64,000 bases of DNA from Mogibacterium sp. (GTDB lineage: Bacteria; Bacillota; Clostridia; Peptostreptococcales; Anaerovoracaceae), in contig JAFQZQ010000048.1 of the NCBI GenBank assembly GCA_017405845.1, positions 62,001 to 126,000 on the forward strand. The letters are read 5' to 3'. The translations under genes and the position numbers were made by a program. The notes beneath the pieces were generated by a model that had not been told where the DNA came from, ran no database searches, and saw nothing but the letters and a program-made list of their open reading frames with translations. The first letter of the stretch is position 1; every line of letters starts with the position of its first letter. Positions 44,080 to 53,862 of the stretch are shown here, piece after piece.

Positions 44080-45374
44080 AACAGACTGCTAGGATAATTT
44101 CTACATACTCAGCGGATGTCATGGGCGTGTGCTCGGCGTTGTTTGAACTGGGCGGAATGACTGTAATGCACGATGCCTCAGGATGCAACTCCACGTATAC
44201 GACCCACGACGAGCCGCGCTGGTACGACATGGACAGCATGGTCTACATCTCCGGTATCAGCGAGATCGAAGCGATAATGGGCGATGATGAAAAGCTCATA
44301 AGCGACATCGTGGACGCGGCGGCAAAGCTGAAACCTGCATTCATCGCGATAGCGGGCACGCCTATTCCGACGATGACGGGCTTCGACTTCGAGGCGGTCG
44401 CGTCGGTCATAGAGCATCAGACGGGCATACCGAGCTTCGGATTCCCGACTACCGGAATGAACACATATATCCACGGAGCGTCAATGGCGTTCGCGGGAAT
44501 AGCGGAGCGCTTCGTTGACGATCCGTCAGAGAAGAGCAGCGACAGAGGTACTCTGCAGATGTCCGCGCGAAAGATAATGTCCATGGTGGACAGCTGCTGC
44601 GCGCGTCCGAACGGGATACGCGTAAATGTGCTCGGCCTTACGCCTCTCGACTTTTCCATAAACGGGCAGGACGAATCCATAGTCCAGTGGCTCGAGAGAG
44701 AGGGCTTTGAGGTGGTGTCGAAATGGGCCATGGGCAACAGCCTCGACGAGATCAGACACTCGGCTGAGGCAGATGTTAATCTGGTTGTATCGGCTGCAGG
44801 CTGCGGCGCGGCCAAAGTGCTTTACGAGAGATTCGGCACGCCGTATGCCATCGGTGTGCCGGTCGGGAACGAGCTGCCGGGCCTGCTGGCAGATCAGATC
44901 ATATTAAATGTAAAAAAGTTCAGGGAGATGGACGAGTCAGCTTCAGAAAAAGCGCCTTTCGAATCGAGAGCGATAAGCGTGGATTCAGGAGTGTTCCTGG
45001 ACGGCAGCGCAGGCGAAGGCGGAAGTACCTATGAAGAAGGCTTTGTTGCAGTCATAGGCGAGGGCATCACATCGCTGTCGCTCGCGAGCTCCATAGAGCT
45101 GGAATGCGGCATCCCGGCAAAGGTGCTCTGCGCAACGGAGTGCCTGGATGGCATCCTGAGGGAGTGCGACCGTATGACGCCTGACGAAGACGATATTATC
45201 CCTGAGCTGGAAGGCGCAGCATACGTTATCGCCGATCCGCTCTATAAACCGATAGTCCCGGAGAGCGCAAAGTTCATTTCGCTCCCGAGCGAGGCCTTCT
45301 CGGGCCGCATATACCGCGACGAGATCCCTGATCTGACCGCGGACATTGATCAGCTATTAATTAACATCAAATAA
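44076..45374 (+). CDS. Nitrogenase component 1-like protein, NifK-type subunit
   Basis: 432 residues. The start overlaps the previous stop (ATGA). HDASGCNSTYTTHDEPRWYD carries Cys37 at the first cluster position of NifK. The other two NifK cluster cysteines seem lost: the regions read DSMVYISGISEIEAIMG and IAGTPIPTMTGFD. Cys19 is an extra early cysteine. Three Rossmann-like subdomains can be traced (NVLGLTPLDFSING; VVSAAGCGAAKVLYERFGTPYAIGVP). It should pair with the NifD-like subunit around one reduced cluster. The substrate pocket is unknown. Confidence 0.85.
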   Translation: MKQTARIISTYSADVMGVCSALFELGGMTVMHDASGCNSTYTTHDEPRWYDMDSMVYISGISEIEAIMGDDEKLISDIVDAAAKLKPAFIAIAGTPIPTMTGFDFEAVASVIEHQTGIPSFGFPTTGMNTYIHGASMAFAGIAERFVDDPSEKSSDRGTLQMSARKIMSMVDSCCARPNGIRVNVLGLTPLDFSINGQDESIVQWLEREGFEVVSKWAMGNSLDEIRHSAEADVNLVVSAAGCGAAKVLYERFGTPYAIGVPVGNELPGLLADQIILNVKKFREMDESASEKAPFESRAISVDSGVFLDGSAGEGGSTYEEGFVAVIGEGITSLSLASSIELECGIPAKVLCATECLDGILRECDRMTPDEDDIIPELEGAAYVIADPLYKPIVPESAKFISLPSEAFSGRIYRDEIPDLTADIDQLLINIK

Positions 45375-45394
45375 ATCAAAGGAGGGTTCTAATT

Positions 45395-46561
45395 ATGAAG
45401 AGGTTTCTGAGTAAGAAGAACAGTACGTTAAAACTCATTGTGCTGATGATGGTGCTCGCGATGACCATGATGTCGTTCGCAGCATGCGGAGGCGGCGGTG
45501 GAGAAGAAGCTGCTGAAACGACAGAGACAGCTGACACTATCACCGTTACAGACCACGCCGACAAGACGGTCGAGGTCCCGGCAGACATCCAGAGGATCGC
45601 GGTATGCGACATCTACCCGCTCCCGAGCGTGCTGGCCGTATTCTTCGACTCGGCTGACAAGATCGTCGGAATGCCGGCACCGTCCATGACAGCAGCGCAG
45701 AACGGTCTGCTTGGCCAGCTCTATCCTGAGATCCTCAACGCTGAGACAGGATACATCGAAGACACTAATGTCAACATGGAAGAGCTCGCAAAGCTCGAAC
45801 CGGATGTGGTATTCTACAGCGCTTCGAGCCCTGAGATCGGTGAGCAGCTGACAAACGCGGGCTTCGCGGCAGTAGCGATCTCCGTAAACAAGTGGGATTA
45901 CAACTGCATCGAGACACTCAACAACTGGATCTCCCTGCTGAGCCAGATGTTCCCTGACAGCGACAAGGCTGCAATCGTAGAGCAGAAGTCCAACGAGATG
46001 TACGACATGGTGCAGGAGAGAGTAAAGGACATTCCTGATGAAGAGAGAGCGAAGGCGTTCTTCCTCTTCCAGTACAGCGATACAACGCTCCTGACTTCGG
46101 GTCAGCAGTTCTTCGGCCAGTGGTGGGCAGATGCCATCGGAGCAAAGAACGTTGCGCAGGAGCTGTCGACGGACAACTCTGTTGCAGTCAACATGGAGCA
46201 GGTTTATGAATGGAATCCTGATCTGATCTTCATGACAAACTTCAACACATACTATCCGGACGATCTGTACAACAACACAGTAGAGGGATACGACTGGAGC
46301 GCAGTTCAGGCTGTTAAGGATCAGAGAGTCTTCAAGATGCCTCTCGGCATGTACAGGAGCTACACTCCGGGAGTTGACTGCCCGGTAACACTGCTGTGGA
46401 TGGCCAAGACTGCATATCCTGAAAAGTTTGAGGACGTAGACGTAATCGCCGAGGCGAAGGACTACTATAAGGAAGTCTTCGGCATCGAGCTGACAGACGA
46501 GCAGGCGCAGTCGATCTTTGAGCCTGTACAGAGCGCAGGCGGAGGATTTGCGTATCAATAA
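45395..46561 (+). CDS. FecB/BtuF-type ABC substrate-binding lipoprotein
   Basis: 388 residues. A signal peptide with lipobox SFAAC puts the lipid-modified Cys at 31, followed by a GGGGG/acidic linker. ITVTDHADKTVEVPADIQRIAV is the typical start of periplasmic-binding fold III (TroA-like), with NMEELAKLEPDVVFY later. It captures the ligand for the FecCD permease. KGAGGG precedes the ATG, and the gene is followed by an intrinsic terminator, closing the operon. The unusual placing behind the reductase genes ties the reductase to the imported ligand. Confidence 0.92.
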   Translation: MKRFLSKKNSTLKLIVLMMVLAMTMMSFAACGGGGGEEAAETTETADTITVTDHADKTVEVPADIQRIAVCDIYPLPSVLAVFFDSADKIVGMPAPSMTAAQNGLLGQLYPEILNAETGYIEDTNVNMEELAKLEPDVVFYSASSPEIGEQLTNAGFAAVAISVNKWDYNCIETLNNWISLLSQMFPDSDKAAIVEQKSNEMYDMVQERVKDIPDEERAKAFFLFQYSDTTLLTSGQQFFGQWWADAIGAKNVAQELSTDNSVAVNMEQVYEWNPDLIFMTNFNTYYPDDLYNNTVEGYDWSAVQAVKDQRVFKMPLGMYRSYTPGVDCPVTLLWMAKTAYPEKFEDVDVIAEAKDYYKEVFGIELTDEQAQSIFEPVQSAGGGFAYQ

Positions 46562-46572
46562 AATCTGAACGC

Positions 46573-46601
46573 TTGTTCTTAAAATAATCATGTGATATAC
46601 T
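46573..46601 (+). promoter_or_regulatory. Promoter of uvrBA
   Basis: TTGTTC (46573-46578), 17-base spacer, TATACT (46596-46601). Predicted initiation falls at about 46608, inside the upstream operon's terminator, so uvrB mRNA would lack the complete hairpin. Confidence 0.55.
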
Positions 46602-46637
46602 TAATCAACCTCTGAATAGGGGTTGATTATTTTTTTT
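46602..46637 (+). terminator. Terminator of the nitrogenase-like operon
   Basis: TAATCAACC (46602-46610) pairs with GGTTGATTA (46621-46629), followed by eight T residues. Confidence 0.85.
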
Positions 46638-46658
46638 AATCAAAAGATAATGTGCACT

Positions 46659-48638
46659 ATGGGAAAGTTTGTAGTAAAGAGTGAATTCGCGCCAACAGGC
46701 GATCAGCCGCAGGCGATAAAGAAGATAGCTGACGGTATTCTTGCGGGCAGGCAGGCGCAGACCTTAATGGGTGTGACCGGCTCCGGCAAGACGTTTACGA
46801 TGGCAAAAATCATCGAGGCTGTGCAGAAGCCGACTCTCGTTATCTCGCACAACAAGACGCTCGCCGCGCAGCTTCACGGAGAGTTCAAGGAGTTCTTCCC
46901 GGATAACGCGGTGGAGTACTTCGTGTCTTACTACGATTATTATCAGCCGGAGGCCTACGTTCCTTCGACGGACTTATACATAGAGAAGGATGCCGACATC
47001 AACGACGAGATCGACAAGCTCAGACATTCCGCAACGGCGGCTCAGCTCGAGAGGAAGGATGTCATCATAGTCGCATCGGTCTCGTGCATATACGGATTAG
47101 GTAGTCCGTCATCGTACCGCAATCAGCTTATCAGCCTCAGGCCGGGCATGGAGATGGACCGCATGCAGCTTCTGCGCAAGCTCACGGACATCCAGTACAC
47201 GCGCAACGACATGGACTTCTCAAGAGGAAGCTTCCGCGCGAGGGGCGATATCGTAGACATCTATCCGGCCGGCGGCGAGGAGGCCGTCAGGGTGGAGCTG
47301 TTTGGCGATGAGATCGAGAGCATTCGAGAGATCGATCCGGTCACAGGAGAGATCACCGGTACGCGCTCGCACATTTCGATTTTCCCGGCGAGCCATTACA
47401 TCACGAGCCGCGAAGACATGCAGCTCGCAGTCGCGTCGATACGCGAGGAGCTTCGCGAGAGGCTAGACTGGTTCCGCTCAAACGGAAAGCTGCTTGAGGC
47501 GGAGAGGCTTGAGCAGCGCACTAATTACGATATAGAAATGATGATGGAAGTCGGCACATGCAAGGGCATCGAGAACTACTCTAGGCACATCAACTTCCTG
47601 AAGCCGGGCGAGCGCCCATATACGCTGCTCGATTATTTCCCGGACGGGGACTTCCTGACTATAATAGACGAGTCGCACGCAATGCTGCCGCAGCTGCGCG
47701 CGATGTATAACGGCGACCGCGCGCGTAAGGAGTCGCTGGTGGAGTACGGCTTCAGACTGCCGTCGGCATTCGACAACAGGCCGCTCAAGTTTGAGGAGTT
47801 CAGCGAGCTGACGGGACAGACGGTCTACGTTTCCGCGACGCCTGCGAAGTACGAGCTCGAAAGATCGGGCGGTGTCACTGCAGAGCAGCTCATCAGACCG
47901 ACCGGACTGCTCGATCCTGAGATCGAGGTAAGGCCGACAGAGGGCCAGATCGATGACCTGATCGGCGAGATAAATGAAACAGCGAAGAGGGGCGAGCGCG
48001 TGCTTGTCACTACGCTCACCAAGCGCATGGCAGAAGACCTCACCAAATACCTGCAGGAGATGGGCATCAGGGTGAGATACCTGCACTCGGACATCGACAA
48101 CTTCGAGAGACTCGAGATAATCAGGGATCTCCGAATGGGCAAGTTCGATGTGCTCGTGGGAATCAACCTGCTGAGAGAGGGCCTCGACCTTCCGGAAGTG
48201 TCGCTGATCGCGATACTCGACGCGGATAAGGAGGGCTTCCTCAGAACAGAAACTTCGCTGATACAGACCGTAGGGCGTGCTGCCCGTAATGAGCACGGAC
48301 GCGTCATAATGTACGCTGACTATATCAGCAAGGCCATGCGCGTCTGCATAGACGAGACTTCGAGACGCCGCAAGACTCAGGACGAGTACAACAAGGCGCA
48401 CGGCATAGTTCCGAAGACTATAGTGAAGCCGGTGCGCGAGATCGCGAGGGCGACAGCCGAGTACTCCGGCGAAAGAGACATAAAGAACCCGAAGGCCATG
48501 ACGGCCAAGGAGCTGCGCGAGACCATTCGCGAAGTGGAAAAGAATATGAAAGAAGCAGCAAAGCAGCTCGACTTCGAGCGCGCTGCCGAGCTGCGTGATG
48601 TGCTGTTTGAGCTCCGTGCCAGCAGCAGGGCAAAGTAG
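46659..48638 (+). CDS. uvrB: Excinuclease ABC subunit B
   Basis: 659 residues. Start at [20 protein letters not shown], the usual UvrB N-terminus; earlier in-frame starts at 46623 lie inside a terminator. Walker [13 protein letters not shown], the beta-hairpin [24 protein letters not shown] and the QTVGRAARN helicase motif are present. The C-terminal UVR motif ([12 protein letters not shown]) binds UvrC. UvrB unwinds and verifies damaged DNA delivered by UvrA. The uvrA start codon follows the stop directly. Confidence 0.96.
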   Translation: MGKFVVKSEFAPTGDQPQAIKKIADGILAGRQAQTLMGVTGSGKTFTMAKIIEAVQKPTLVISHNKTLAAQLHGEFKEFFPDNAVEYFVSYYDYYQPEAYVPSTDLYIEKDADINDEIDKLRHSATAAQLERKDVIIVASVSCIYGLGSPSSYRNQLISLRPGMEMDRMQLLRKLTDIQYTRNDMDFSRGSFRARGDIVDIYPAGGEEAVRVELFGDEIESIREIDPVTGEITGTRSHISIFPASHYITSREDMQLAVASIREELRERLDWFRSNGKLLEAERLEQRTNYDIEMMMEVGTCKGIENYSRHINFLKPGERPYTLLDYFPDGDFLTIIDESHAMLPQLRAMYNGDRARKESLVEYGFRLPSAFDNRPLKFEEFSELTGQTVYVSATPAKYELERSGGVTAEQLIRPTGLLDPEIEVRPTEGQIDDLIGEINETAKRGERVLVTTLTKRMAEDLTKYLQEMGIRVRYLHSDIDNFERLEIIRDLRMGKFDVLVGINLLREGLDLPEVSLIAILDADKEGFLRTETSLIQTVGRAARNEHGRVIMYADYISKAMRVCIDETSRRRKTQDEYNKAHGIVPKTIVKPVREIARATAEYSGERDIKNPKAMTAKELRETIREVEKNMKEAAKQLDFERAAELRDVLFELRASSRAK

Positions 48639-51539
48639 ATGGAAAAGAACATAGTTATAAAGGGTGCGCGCGAGCACAATCTGAAGGGAATAGACGTCAC
48701 GCTTCCGCGTGACAAGATGATAGTCCTGACCGGTCTGTCCGGATCAGGCAAGTCTTCGCTTGCCTTCGACACTATCTATGCGGAGGGGCAGAAGAAGTAT
48801 GTGGAATCTCTGTCGTCATACGCGAGGCAGTTCCTCGGACTTATGAAGAAGCCTGATGTGCAGCTCATTGAGGGACTGTCCCCGGCGATCAGCATAGACC
48901 AGAAGACCACAAATAAGAACCCGAGATCGACCGTCGGTACGGTCACTGAGATATACGACTATCTGAGGCTGCTTTATGCGAGGATAGGTGTACCGCACTG
49001 CCCGGTTTGCGGCCGCGAGATCACCAGCCAGAACATAGACAGCATTATTGAGAGTATACAGTCGCACGAGGAGGGGACAAGGCTGACCGTGTTTGCGCCT
49101 GTTATAAGGGGGCGCAAGGGCGAGCACCGGGCGGTCCTTGACCGCCTGCGCCGCGACGGCTATACGCGTGTGCGCGTCGACGGCGAGATGTCGCGTCTTG
49201 ATGACGGCGACATCGTGCTCGCCAAAAACAACAAGCACAACATCGACATAGTCATCGACCGCATCGTTCTGAGAAGCGACAACCGCAGCCGTATCGCCGA
49301 GGCTCTCGAGCTCGCCATCAAGGAGGGCGAGGGCATCTGCAGCGTGCTCTTCACACCGCCTAAGCGCGACAACTCGCACCCGGAAGAAACCGGCGCAGAC
49401 GGCAAGATAATAAAGGACGAAAAAGAGGAGCACGAGGCAGTCTACTCTACAAAGTTCTCCTGCCCTGATCACGGCATAGGACTCGAGGAGATGGAGCCGC
49501 GCATGTTCTCGTTCAACGCTCCGTACGGCGCCTGCGAAAACTGCAGCGGACTCGGATTCACGCTCCGCATCACAGATGAAGCGGTCATCACAGACGAAAA
49601 CAAGAGCATAATAGGCGGAGCGCTCGGTAATGTCTTTTCAACTCTCGACGCAATGGGCTTTTACCGCCAGATGCTCAACCGCCTGGCCATCGACCACGGC
49701 ACCAATCTTAATGTGCCGTTCAAGGCACTGCCGCCGAAGTTCAAGGATGAGCTTCTCCACGGTACAGGCAGCCGCAGACTCAAGTATACATACGAGAGCC
49801 GCAGCGGACGCGTCTCGCATATGAACCACACCTTCGAGGGCATCATTCCGAGCCTCGAGCGCAGATGGGGCGAGACCAACTCCGACTTCATCAAGGAGAA
49901 GATCAGCGACATGATGACTGAGGATGTCTGCCCGGTCTGCAAGGGCCGCAAGCTGAAAGACACGGTCCTTGCTGTCACGGTAGGCGGCAAAAACATCATG
50001 GAACTCACAGACCTTTCCGTAGTACAGGCGATCGATTTCTTCAACGATCTCGAATCGACTCTTTCGGACAGGGAAAAGAAGATCAGCAATATGATCCTTA
50101 AGGAGATCAAGGCCAGACTCAGGTTCCTCAAGGATGTCGGCCTTGGCTATCTCACGCTCAGCCGTACATCCGCAACGCTGTCCGGAGGAGAGTCGCAGCG
50201 TATCAGGCTCGCTACTCAAATCGGCTCCGGCCTTGTCGGAGTGCTCTACATACTCGACGAGCCGTCAATCGGACTCCACCAAAGCGACAACGACAAGCTG
50301 CTCGCATCGCTCCGCGGGCTTACAGACATGGGCAACACGCTCATCATAGTTGAGCACGACGAAGATACAATGTACGCAGCCGACCACATCGTGGATATCG
50401 GACCGGGCGCAGGAGTCAACGGCGGTCAGCTCGTAGCACAGGGTACGGTAGAAGATATCAAGAACTGCCCTGAGTCCATCACGGGTCAGTTCCTTTCGGG
50501 CAAGAGGCACATCGCGGTGCCGATGGTCCGCAGAGACGGCAACGGCAAATTCCTTGAGGTGCTCGGGGCTGCCGAGAACAACCTCAAAAACATAGATGTG
50601 AAGATACCAGCGGGCAAGCTGGTACTCGTCACAGGCGTCTCGGGCTCGGGCAAGTCGAGCCTGGTAAACGAGATCCTGTATAAAGGCGTGTCGCGCGTCA
50701 CAAACCGCACGCAGGAGCGTCCGGGAAAGTTCCGCGAGATAAAGGGCATAGAGAATTTCGACAAGGTCATCAACATCGACCAGTCACCTATTGGCAAGAC
50801 GCCTCGCTCCAATCCGGCTACATATACCGGCATGTTCACGCACATCCGCAACCTCTTCGCAGAGATGCCTGAGGCAAAAGTCAGGGGCTACAAGGCCGGC
50901 AGATTCAGCTTCAACGTGAAGGGCGGACGCTGCGAGCACTGCAGCGGCGACGGCATCATCAAGGTAGAGATGAACTTCCTGCCTGACGTATTTGTGCCTT
51001 GCGAGGTCTGCGGCGGAGCCAGATACAATCACGAGACGCTCGAGGTCCGCTACAGGGGCAAGAACATCTCCGAGGTCCTCAACATGACGGTCGCAGAGGC
51101 GATACCGTTCTTCGAGAACCAGCAGAGCATACTCAGATACCTGAAGACCCTCGACGAGGTCGGCCTCGGGTATATCAGCCTCGGCCAGCCGTCGACTCAG
51201 CTGTCGGGTGGCGAGGCACAGAGGATCAAGCTCGCGACCGAGCTCTCAAAGAGGAGCACCGGCAGAACGCTCTACATTCTCGACGAGCCTACGACAGGTC
51301 TGCATTTCGCGGACGTTGAGAAGCTGCTCTACGTGCTCAACAGGCTCGTAGACGAAGGCAACACCGTCGTTGTGATCGAGCACAACCTCGATGTCATCAA
51401 GCAGGCCGACCACATTATCGACCTCGGTCCTGAAGGCGGCGATGCGGGCGGACGCATAGTATGCGAGGGTACACCTGAGGAGGTGGCTGAAGTCCCTGAA
51501 TCCAAGACCGGCCATTATCTGAAGCGCATGCTCAGGTAG
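48639..51539 (+). CDS. uvrA: Excinuclease ABC subunit A
   Basis: 966 residues. Two ABC modules: [14 protein letters not shown] near the N-terminus and [13 protein letters not shown] near 665. Zinc-finger pairs C-P-V-C-G and C-E-H-C/C-E-V-C-G ([17 protein letters not shown]) and the LSGGE signature motifs are present. UvrA scans DNA for lesions and loads UvrB. The ATG lies at the base after the uvrB TAG, so translation is coupled. Confidence 0.97.
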   Translation: MEKNIVIKGAREHNLKGIDVTLPRDKMIVLTGLSGSGKSSLAFDTIYAEGQKKYVESLSSYARQFLGLMKKPDVQLIEGLSPAISIDQKTTNKNPRSTVGTVTEIYDYLRLLYARIGVPHCPVCGREITSQNIDSIIESIQSHEEGTRLTVFAPVIRGRKGEHRAVLDRLRRDGYTRVRVDGEMSRLDDGDIVLAKNNKHNIDIVIDRIVLRSDNRSRIAEALELAIKEGEGICSVLFTPPKRDNSHPEETGADGKIIKDEKEEHEAVYSTKFSCPDHGIGLEEMEPRMFSFNAPYGACENCSGLGFTLRITDEAVITDENKSIIGGALGNVFSTLDAMGFYRQMLNRLAIDHGTNLNVPFKALPPKFKDELLHGTGSRRLKYTYESRSGRVSHMNHTFEGIIPSLERRWGETNSDFIKEKISDMMTEDVCPVCKGRKLKDTVLAVTVGGKNIMELTDLSVVQAIDFFNDLESTLSDREKKISNMILKEIKARLRFLKDVGLGYLTLSRTSATLSGGESQRIRLATQIGSGLVGVLYILDEPSIGLHQSDNDKLLASLRGLTDMGNTLIIVEHDEDTMYAADHIVDIGPGAGVNGGQLVAQGTVEDIKNCPESITGQFLSGKRHIAVPMVRRDGNGKFLEVLGAAENNLKNIDVKIPAGKLVLVTGVSGSGKSSLVNEILYKGVSRVTNRTQERPGKFREIKGIENFDKVINIDQSPIGKTPRSNPATYTGMFTHIRNLFAEMPEAKVRGYKAGRFSFNVKGGRCEHCSGDGIIKVEMNFLPDVFVPCEVCGGARYNHETLEVRYRGKNISEVLNMTVAEAIPFFENQQSILRYLKTLDEVGLGYISLGQPSTQLSGGEAQRIKLATELSKRSTGRTLYILDEPTTGLHFADVEKLLYVLNRLVDEGNTVVVIEHNLDVIKQADHIIDLGPEGGDAGGRIVCEGTPEEVAEVPESKTGHYLKRMLR

Positions 51540-51559
51540 CAAAATACTGAAAGAAAAAC

Positions 51560-51602
51560 TGCCAACCGAAACTTTAAAGTATAGTTAAGGTTGGCATGTT
51601 TT
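51560..51602 (+). terminator. Weak hairpin after uvrA overlapping a regulator operator candidate
   Basis: TGCCAACC (51560-51567) and GGTTGGCA (51589-51596) can pair across a 21-base loop, followed by TGTTTTTA. The loop contains the TTAAA-N6-TTAAG direct repeat described separately. Confidence 0.4.
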
Positions 51603-51610
51603 TATATAAT
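51574..51610 (+). promoter_or_regulatory. Promoter and direct-repeat operator of the response-regulator gene
   Basis: TTAAA (51574) and TTAAG (51585) start 11 bases apart, as expected for OmpR-family half-sites, followed by TATAAT at 51605-51610. Similar repeats precede 53863 and 54994. Confidence 0.45.
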
Positions 51611-51641
51611 AAACGAAAGTGATTTGCGAAGGAGAACGGCA

Positions 51642-52319
51642 ATGCGCATATTATTGGCAGAAGACGAGATCGCACTGGCGAAGGCGCTGGTTAAAATATT
51701 TGAGAGCAACAACTATTCGATCGATGCTGTCCACGATGGACAGGACGCGCTCGATTATCTTGAGGCGGGCAATTACGATGCTGCCGTGCTCGACATAATG
51801 ATGCCGAAAGTCGACGGCATCACAGTGCTCAGGAAGCTGCGCGCCTCGGGCTCCGACCTGCCTGTACTCATGCTCACCGCGAAGTCTGAGATAGACGACA
51901 AGGTGCTCGGTCTCGACAGCGGAGCCAATTATTATCTGACTAAGCCGTTCGCGGCCAAGGAGCTGCTTGCTGCGGTCAGGGCCATCACACGCCAGGGTAA
52001 CGAAGTAGACACAAAGCTCAGCTGCGGCAACCTCACACTCGACCGCGCAAGCTTCGAGATGTCGACACCGACAGGCTCCGTGAAGCTGGCCAATAAGGAA
52101 TTCCAGATGATGGAGCTCCTCATGGCAAAGCCGGGCAATATCATATCCGTTGACACATTCATGGACCACATCTGGGGCTACGATACAGAGACTGAGAGCA
52201 ACGTGGTCTGGGTCTATGTATCTTACCTCAGAAAGAAGCTGAGCGCACTCGGCGCAGATGTCGTAATAAAAGCAACACGCAACGCCGGCTACTCGATCGT
52301 TCCGGCCAAGTCCGAATAA
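51642..52319 (+). CDS. OmpR/PhoB-family response regulator
   Basis: 225 residues. Receiver domain MRILLAEDEIALAKALV with the phospho-acceptor Asp51 in VLDIMMPKVDG, conserved LTAKSE and KPF. The C-terminal winged helix includes LANKEFQMMELLM and VVWVYVSYLRKKL. GGAGAACGG fixes the start at 51642; the frame is open further upstream but without family similarity. Partner of the kinase 23 bases downstream. Candidate DNA sites are the TTAAG repeats upstream of itself, the VTC-type gene and the DUF4956 gene. Confidence 0.94.
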   Translation: MRILLAEDEIALAKALVKIFESNNYSIDAVHDGQDALDYLEAGNYDAAVLDIMMPKVDGITVLRKLRASGSDLPVLMLTAKSEIDDKVLGLDSGANYYLTKPFAAKELLAAVRAITRQGNEVDTKLSCGNLTLDRASFEMSTPTGSVKLANKEFQMMELLMAKPGNIISVDTFMDHIWGYDTETESNVVWVYVSYLRKKLSALGADVVIKATRNAGYSIVPAKSE

Positions 52320-52342
52320 GGTATCCGGTCCGTAATCCAACG

Positions 52343-53731
52343 ATGATAAACAAACTCAAACGAAGATTTATAATACTTGCAATGATATCGCTGGCAGTCC
52401 TGCTGTCAGTTATTGTTGCGGGCATGAACATGATCAACTACAGCAAGGTCGTGAGTGATGCGGACATAAAACTTGCGGTCCTTGAGGAGAGCTCCGGCAG
52501 GATCATGCTCGAAGACAGGCTCAATCCGTTCGGAGACTTTGAGGAGTACTTCTTTAATGATGAAGGGTTCCTGCCAGACCACCGTGGCCCGGGCAAACAT
52601 TCCATGTCACGGGACGAGGCGGAGGAGTCCAGATTTTTCATGGTATCCGTTGACGAAAGCGGATCCGTGCTGCAGACATATACGGACAGGATCTCCGCGG
52701 TGGACGGCGATGATGCTGCCGTGTATGCAGCCAAGGCTCTTGCCTCCGGAAATGGAAGCGGCTTCGTTGGGGATTTCAGATATGCAGTGAGCGATTCAGA
52801 CAACGGATCAACGCTCGTTTTCCTCGACTGCGGAAGAACGCTGGATTCATTCCGATCCTTCCTCAGAGCCAGCATCATTATGTCGCTGGCAGGCCTGATT
52901 GCAGTGTTCTTCGTAATGCTGTACTTCGCCGGCCGCATAGTCAGGCCGGTAGCCGAAAGCTATGAGAAGCAGAAGCGATTCATCACGGACGCAGGCCACG
53001 AGATAAAGACGCCGCTTGCCATCATCAAGGCCAACGTAGATCTCATGGACATGGAGATCGACAACGGTGTCAGCGGCATAACGGAGGGACTTTCCATTTC
53101 GGATAATGCAGCAGACAACCTTAGGGAGAACCTTGGCGACATAAACGACCAGGTCACCAGACTGACCGGACTGACGAACGATCTCGTATACCTCTCGCGC
53201 ATGGAGGAGGCGGAGAACAGCCTCGTGCTTACGGAAGTGCCGTTATCGGATATAGTGAGCGAGACGGTGGAGTCATTCGAGCCGCTTGCGCTTGAGAAGT
53301 GCAAGGTGATAGACGCAGATGTGGCCCCCGGCATCGCCATAAAGGGAAGCCACAAGGAGCTCGAAAAACTCCTCTCGATACTTCTTGAGAATGCGATAAA
53401 GTATTCGCCATCCCCGCGCGCAATGGAATTAAAAGAGGACGAAGACGGCATGCCTGCGCTTCCGGTCATAGAAACAGTCCTTCGCAAAGAGGGGAAGAAC
53501 GCTGTGCTTGAAGTGATCAACGGCACCGAAAACGAGCTCACCAACGAGCAGCTCACGCACGTGTTTGAGCGCTTCTACCGCACCGACAGCTCGCGCAACT
53601 CCGCGACCGGCGGTCACGGCATCGGTCTCTCGATGGCAAACGCCATAGTGAACGCCCACGGCGGAAAGATCACCGCTCATACTAAAACAGGGCACGACTT
53701 CATGATCACTGTGACCCTGCCGGCTATATAA
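52343..53731 (+). CDS. Sensor histidine kinase
   Basis: 462 residues. Transmembrane helices at about 9-30 and 176-198 frame an extracytoplasmic sensor of about 145 residues. H-box TDAGHEIKTPLAIIKANV puts the phosphorylated His at 219. The catalytic domain has LLENAIKYSP (N-box) and ATGGHGIGLSMANAIVNAHGG (G-box). A long HAMP linker is not obvious. It should phosphorylate the regulator at 51642. The sensor domain sequence (acidic, F-x-F-N-D) gives no ligand clue. Confidence 0.93.
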   Translation: MINKLKRRFIILAMISLAVLLSVIVAGMNMINYSKVVSDADIKLAVLEESSGRIMLEDRLNPFGDFEEYFFNDEGFLPDHRGPGKHSMSRDEAEESRFFMVSVDESGSVLQTYTDRISAVDGDDAAVYAAKALASGNGSGFVGDFRYAVSDSDNGSTLVFLDCGRTLDSFRSFLRASIIMSLAGLIAVFFVMLYFAGRIVRPVAESYEKQKRFITDAGHEIKTPLAIIKANVDLMDMEIDNGVSGITEGLSISDNAADNLRENLGDINDQVTRLTGLTNDLVYLSRMEEAENSLVLTEVPLSDIVSETVESFEPLALEKCKVIDADVAPGIAIKGSHKELEKLLSILLENAIKYSPSPRAMELKEDEDGMPALPVIETVLRKEGKNAVLEVINGTENELTNEQLTHVFERFYRTDSSRNSATGGHGIGLSMANAIVNAHGGKITAHTKTGHDFMITVTLPAI

Positions 53732-53753
53732 AAACAAAAGAATACAAAAATAC

Positions 53754-53800
53754 AACCTCCCGGAGGCAGCAAAAGCTGCAAACCCCCGCGGAGGTTTTTT
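53754..53800 (+). terminator. Terminator after the histidine kinase
   Basis: AACCTCC (53754-53760) pairs with GGAGGTT (53790-53796), with an inner GCAGC-aaaa-GCTGC hairpin, followed by a T tract ending at 53800. Confidence 0.75.
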
Positions 53801-53806
53801 CGTTGC

Positions 53807-53838
53807 TTAAGTTTGGTTTAAGCTTCGCCTGCTAATCT
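53807..53838 (+). promoter_or_regulatory. Direct-repeat operator/promoter upstream of the VTC-type gene
   Basis: TTAAG at 53807 and again at 53818 (11-bp step), then TAATCT at 53833. The arrangement and 15-base distance from second half-site to TAAT match the site at 54880-54911. Confidence 0.5.
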
Positions 53839-53862
53839 ATGCACTGTAAAGGAGGTGACGCC

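Noticed and set aside
41948-45374. A genuine nitrogen-fixing nitrogenase
   Set aside because: No nifB, nifE or nifN in the window, cofactor Cys missing in the NifD-like protein and cluster cysteines missing in the NifK-like protein.
46623-46658. Earlier start of uvrB
   Set aside because: It lies within a clear intrinsic terminator, and UvrB similarity begins at the ATG at 46659.
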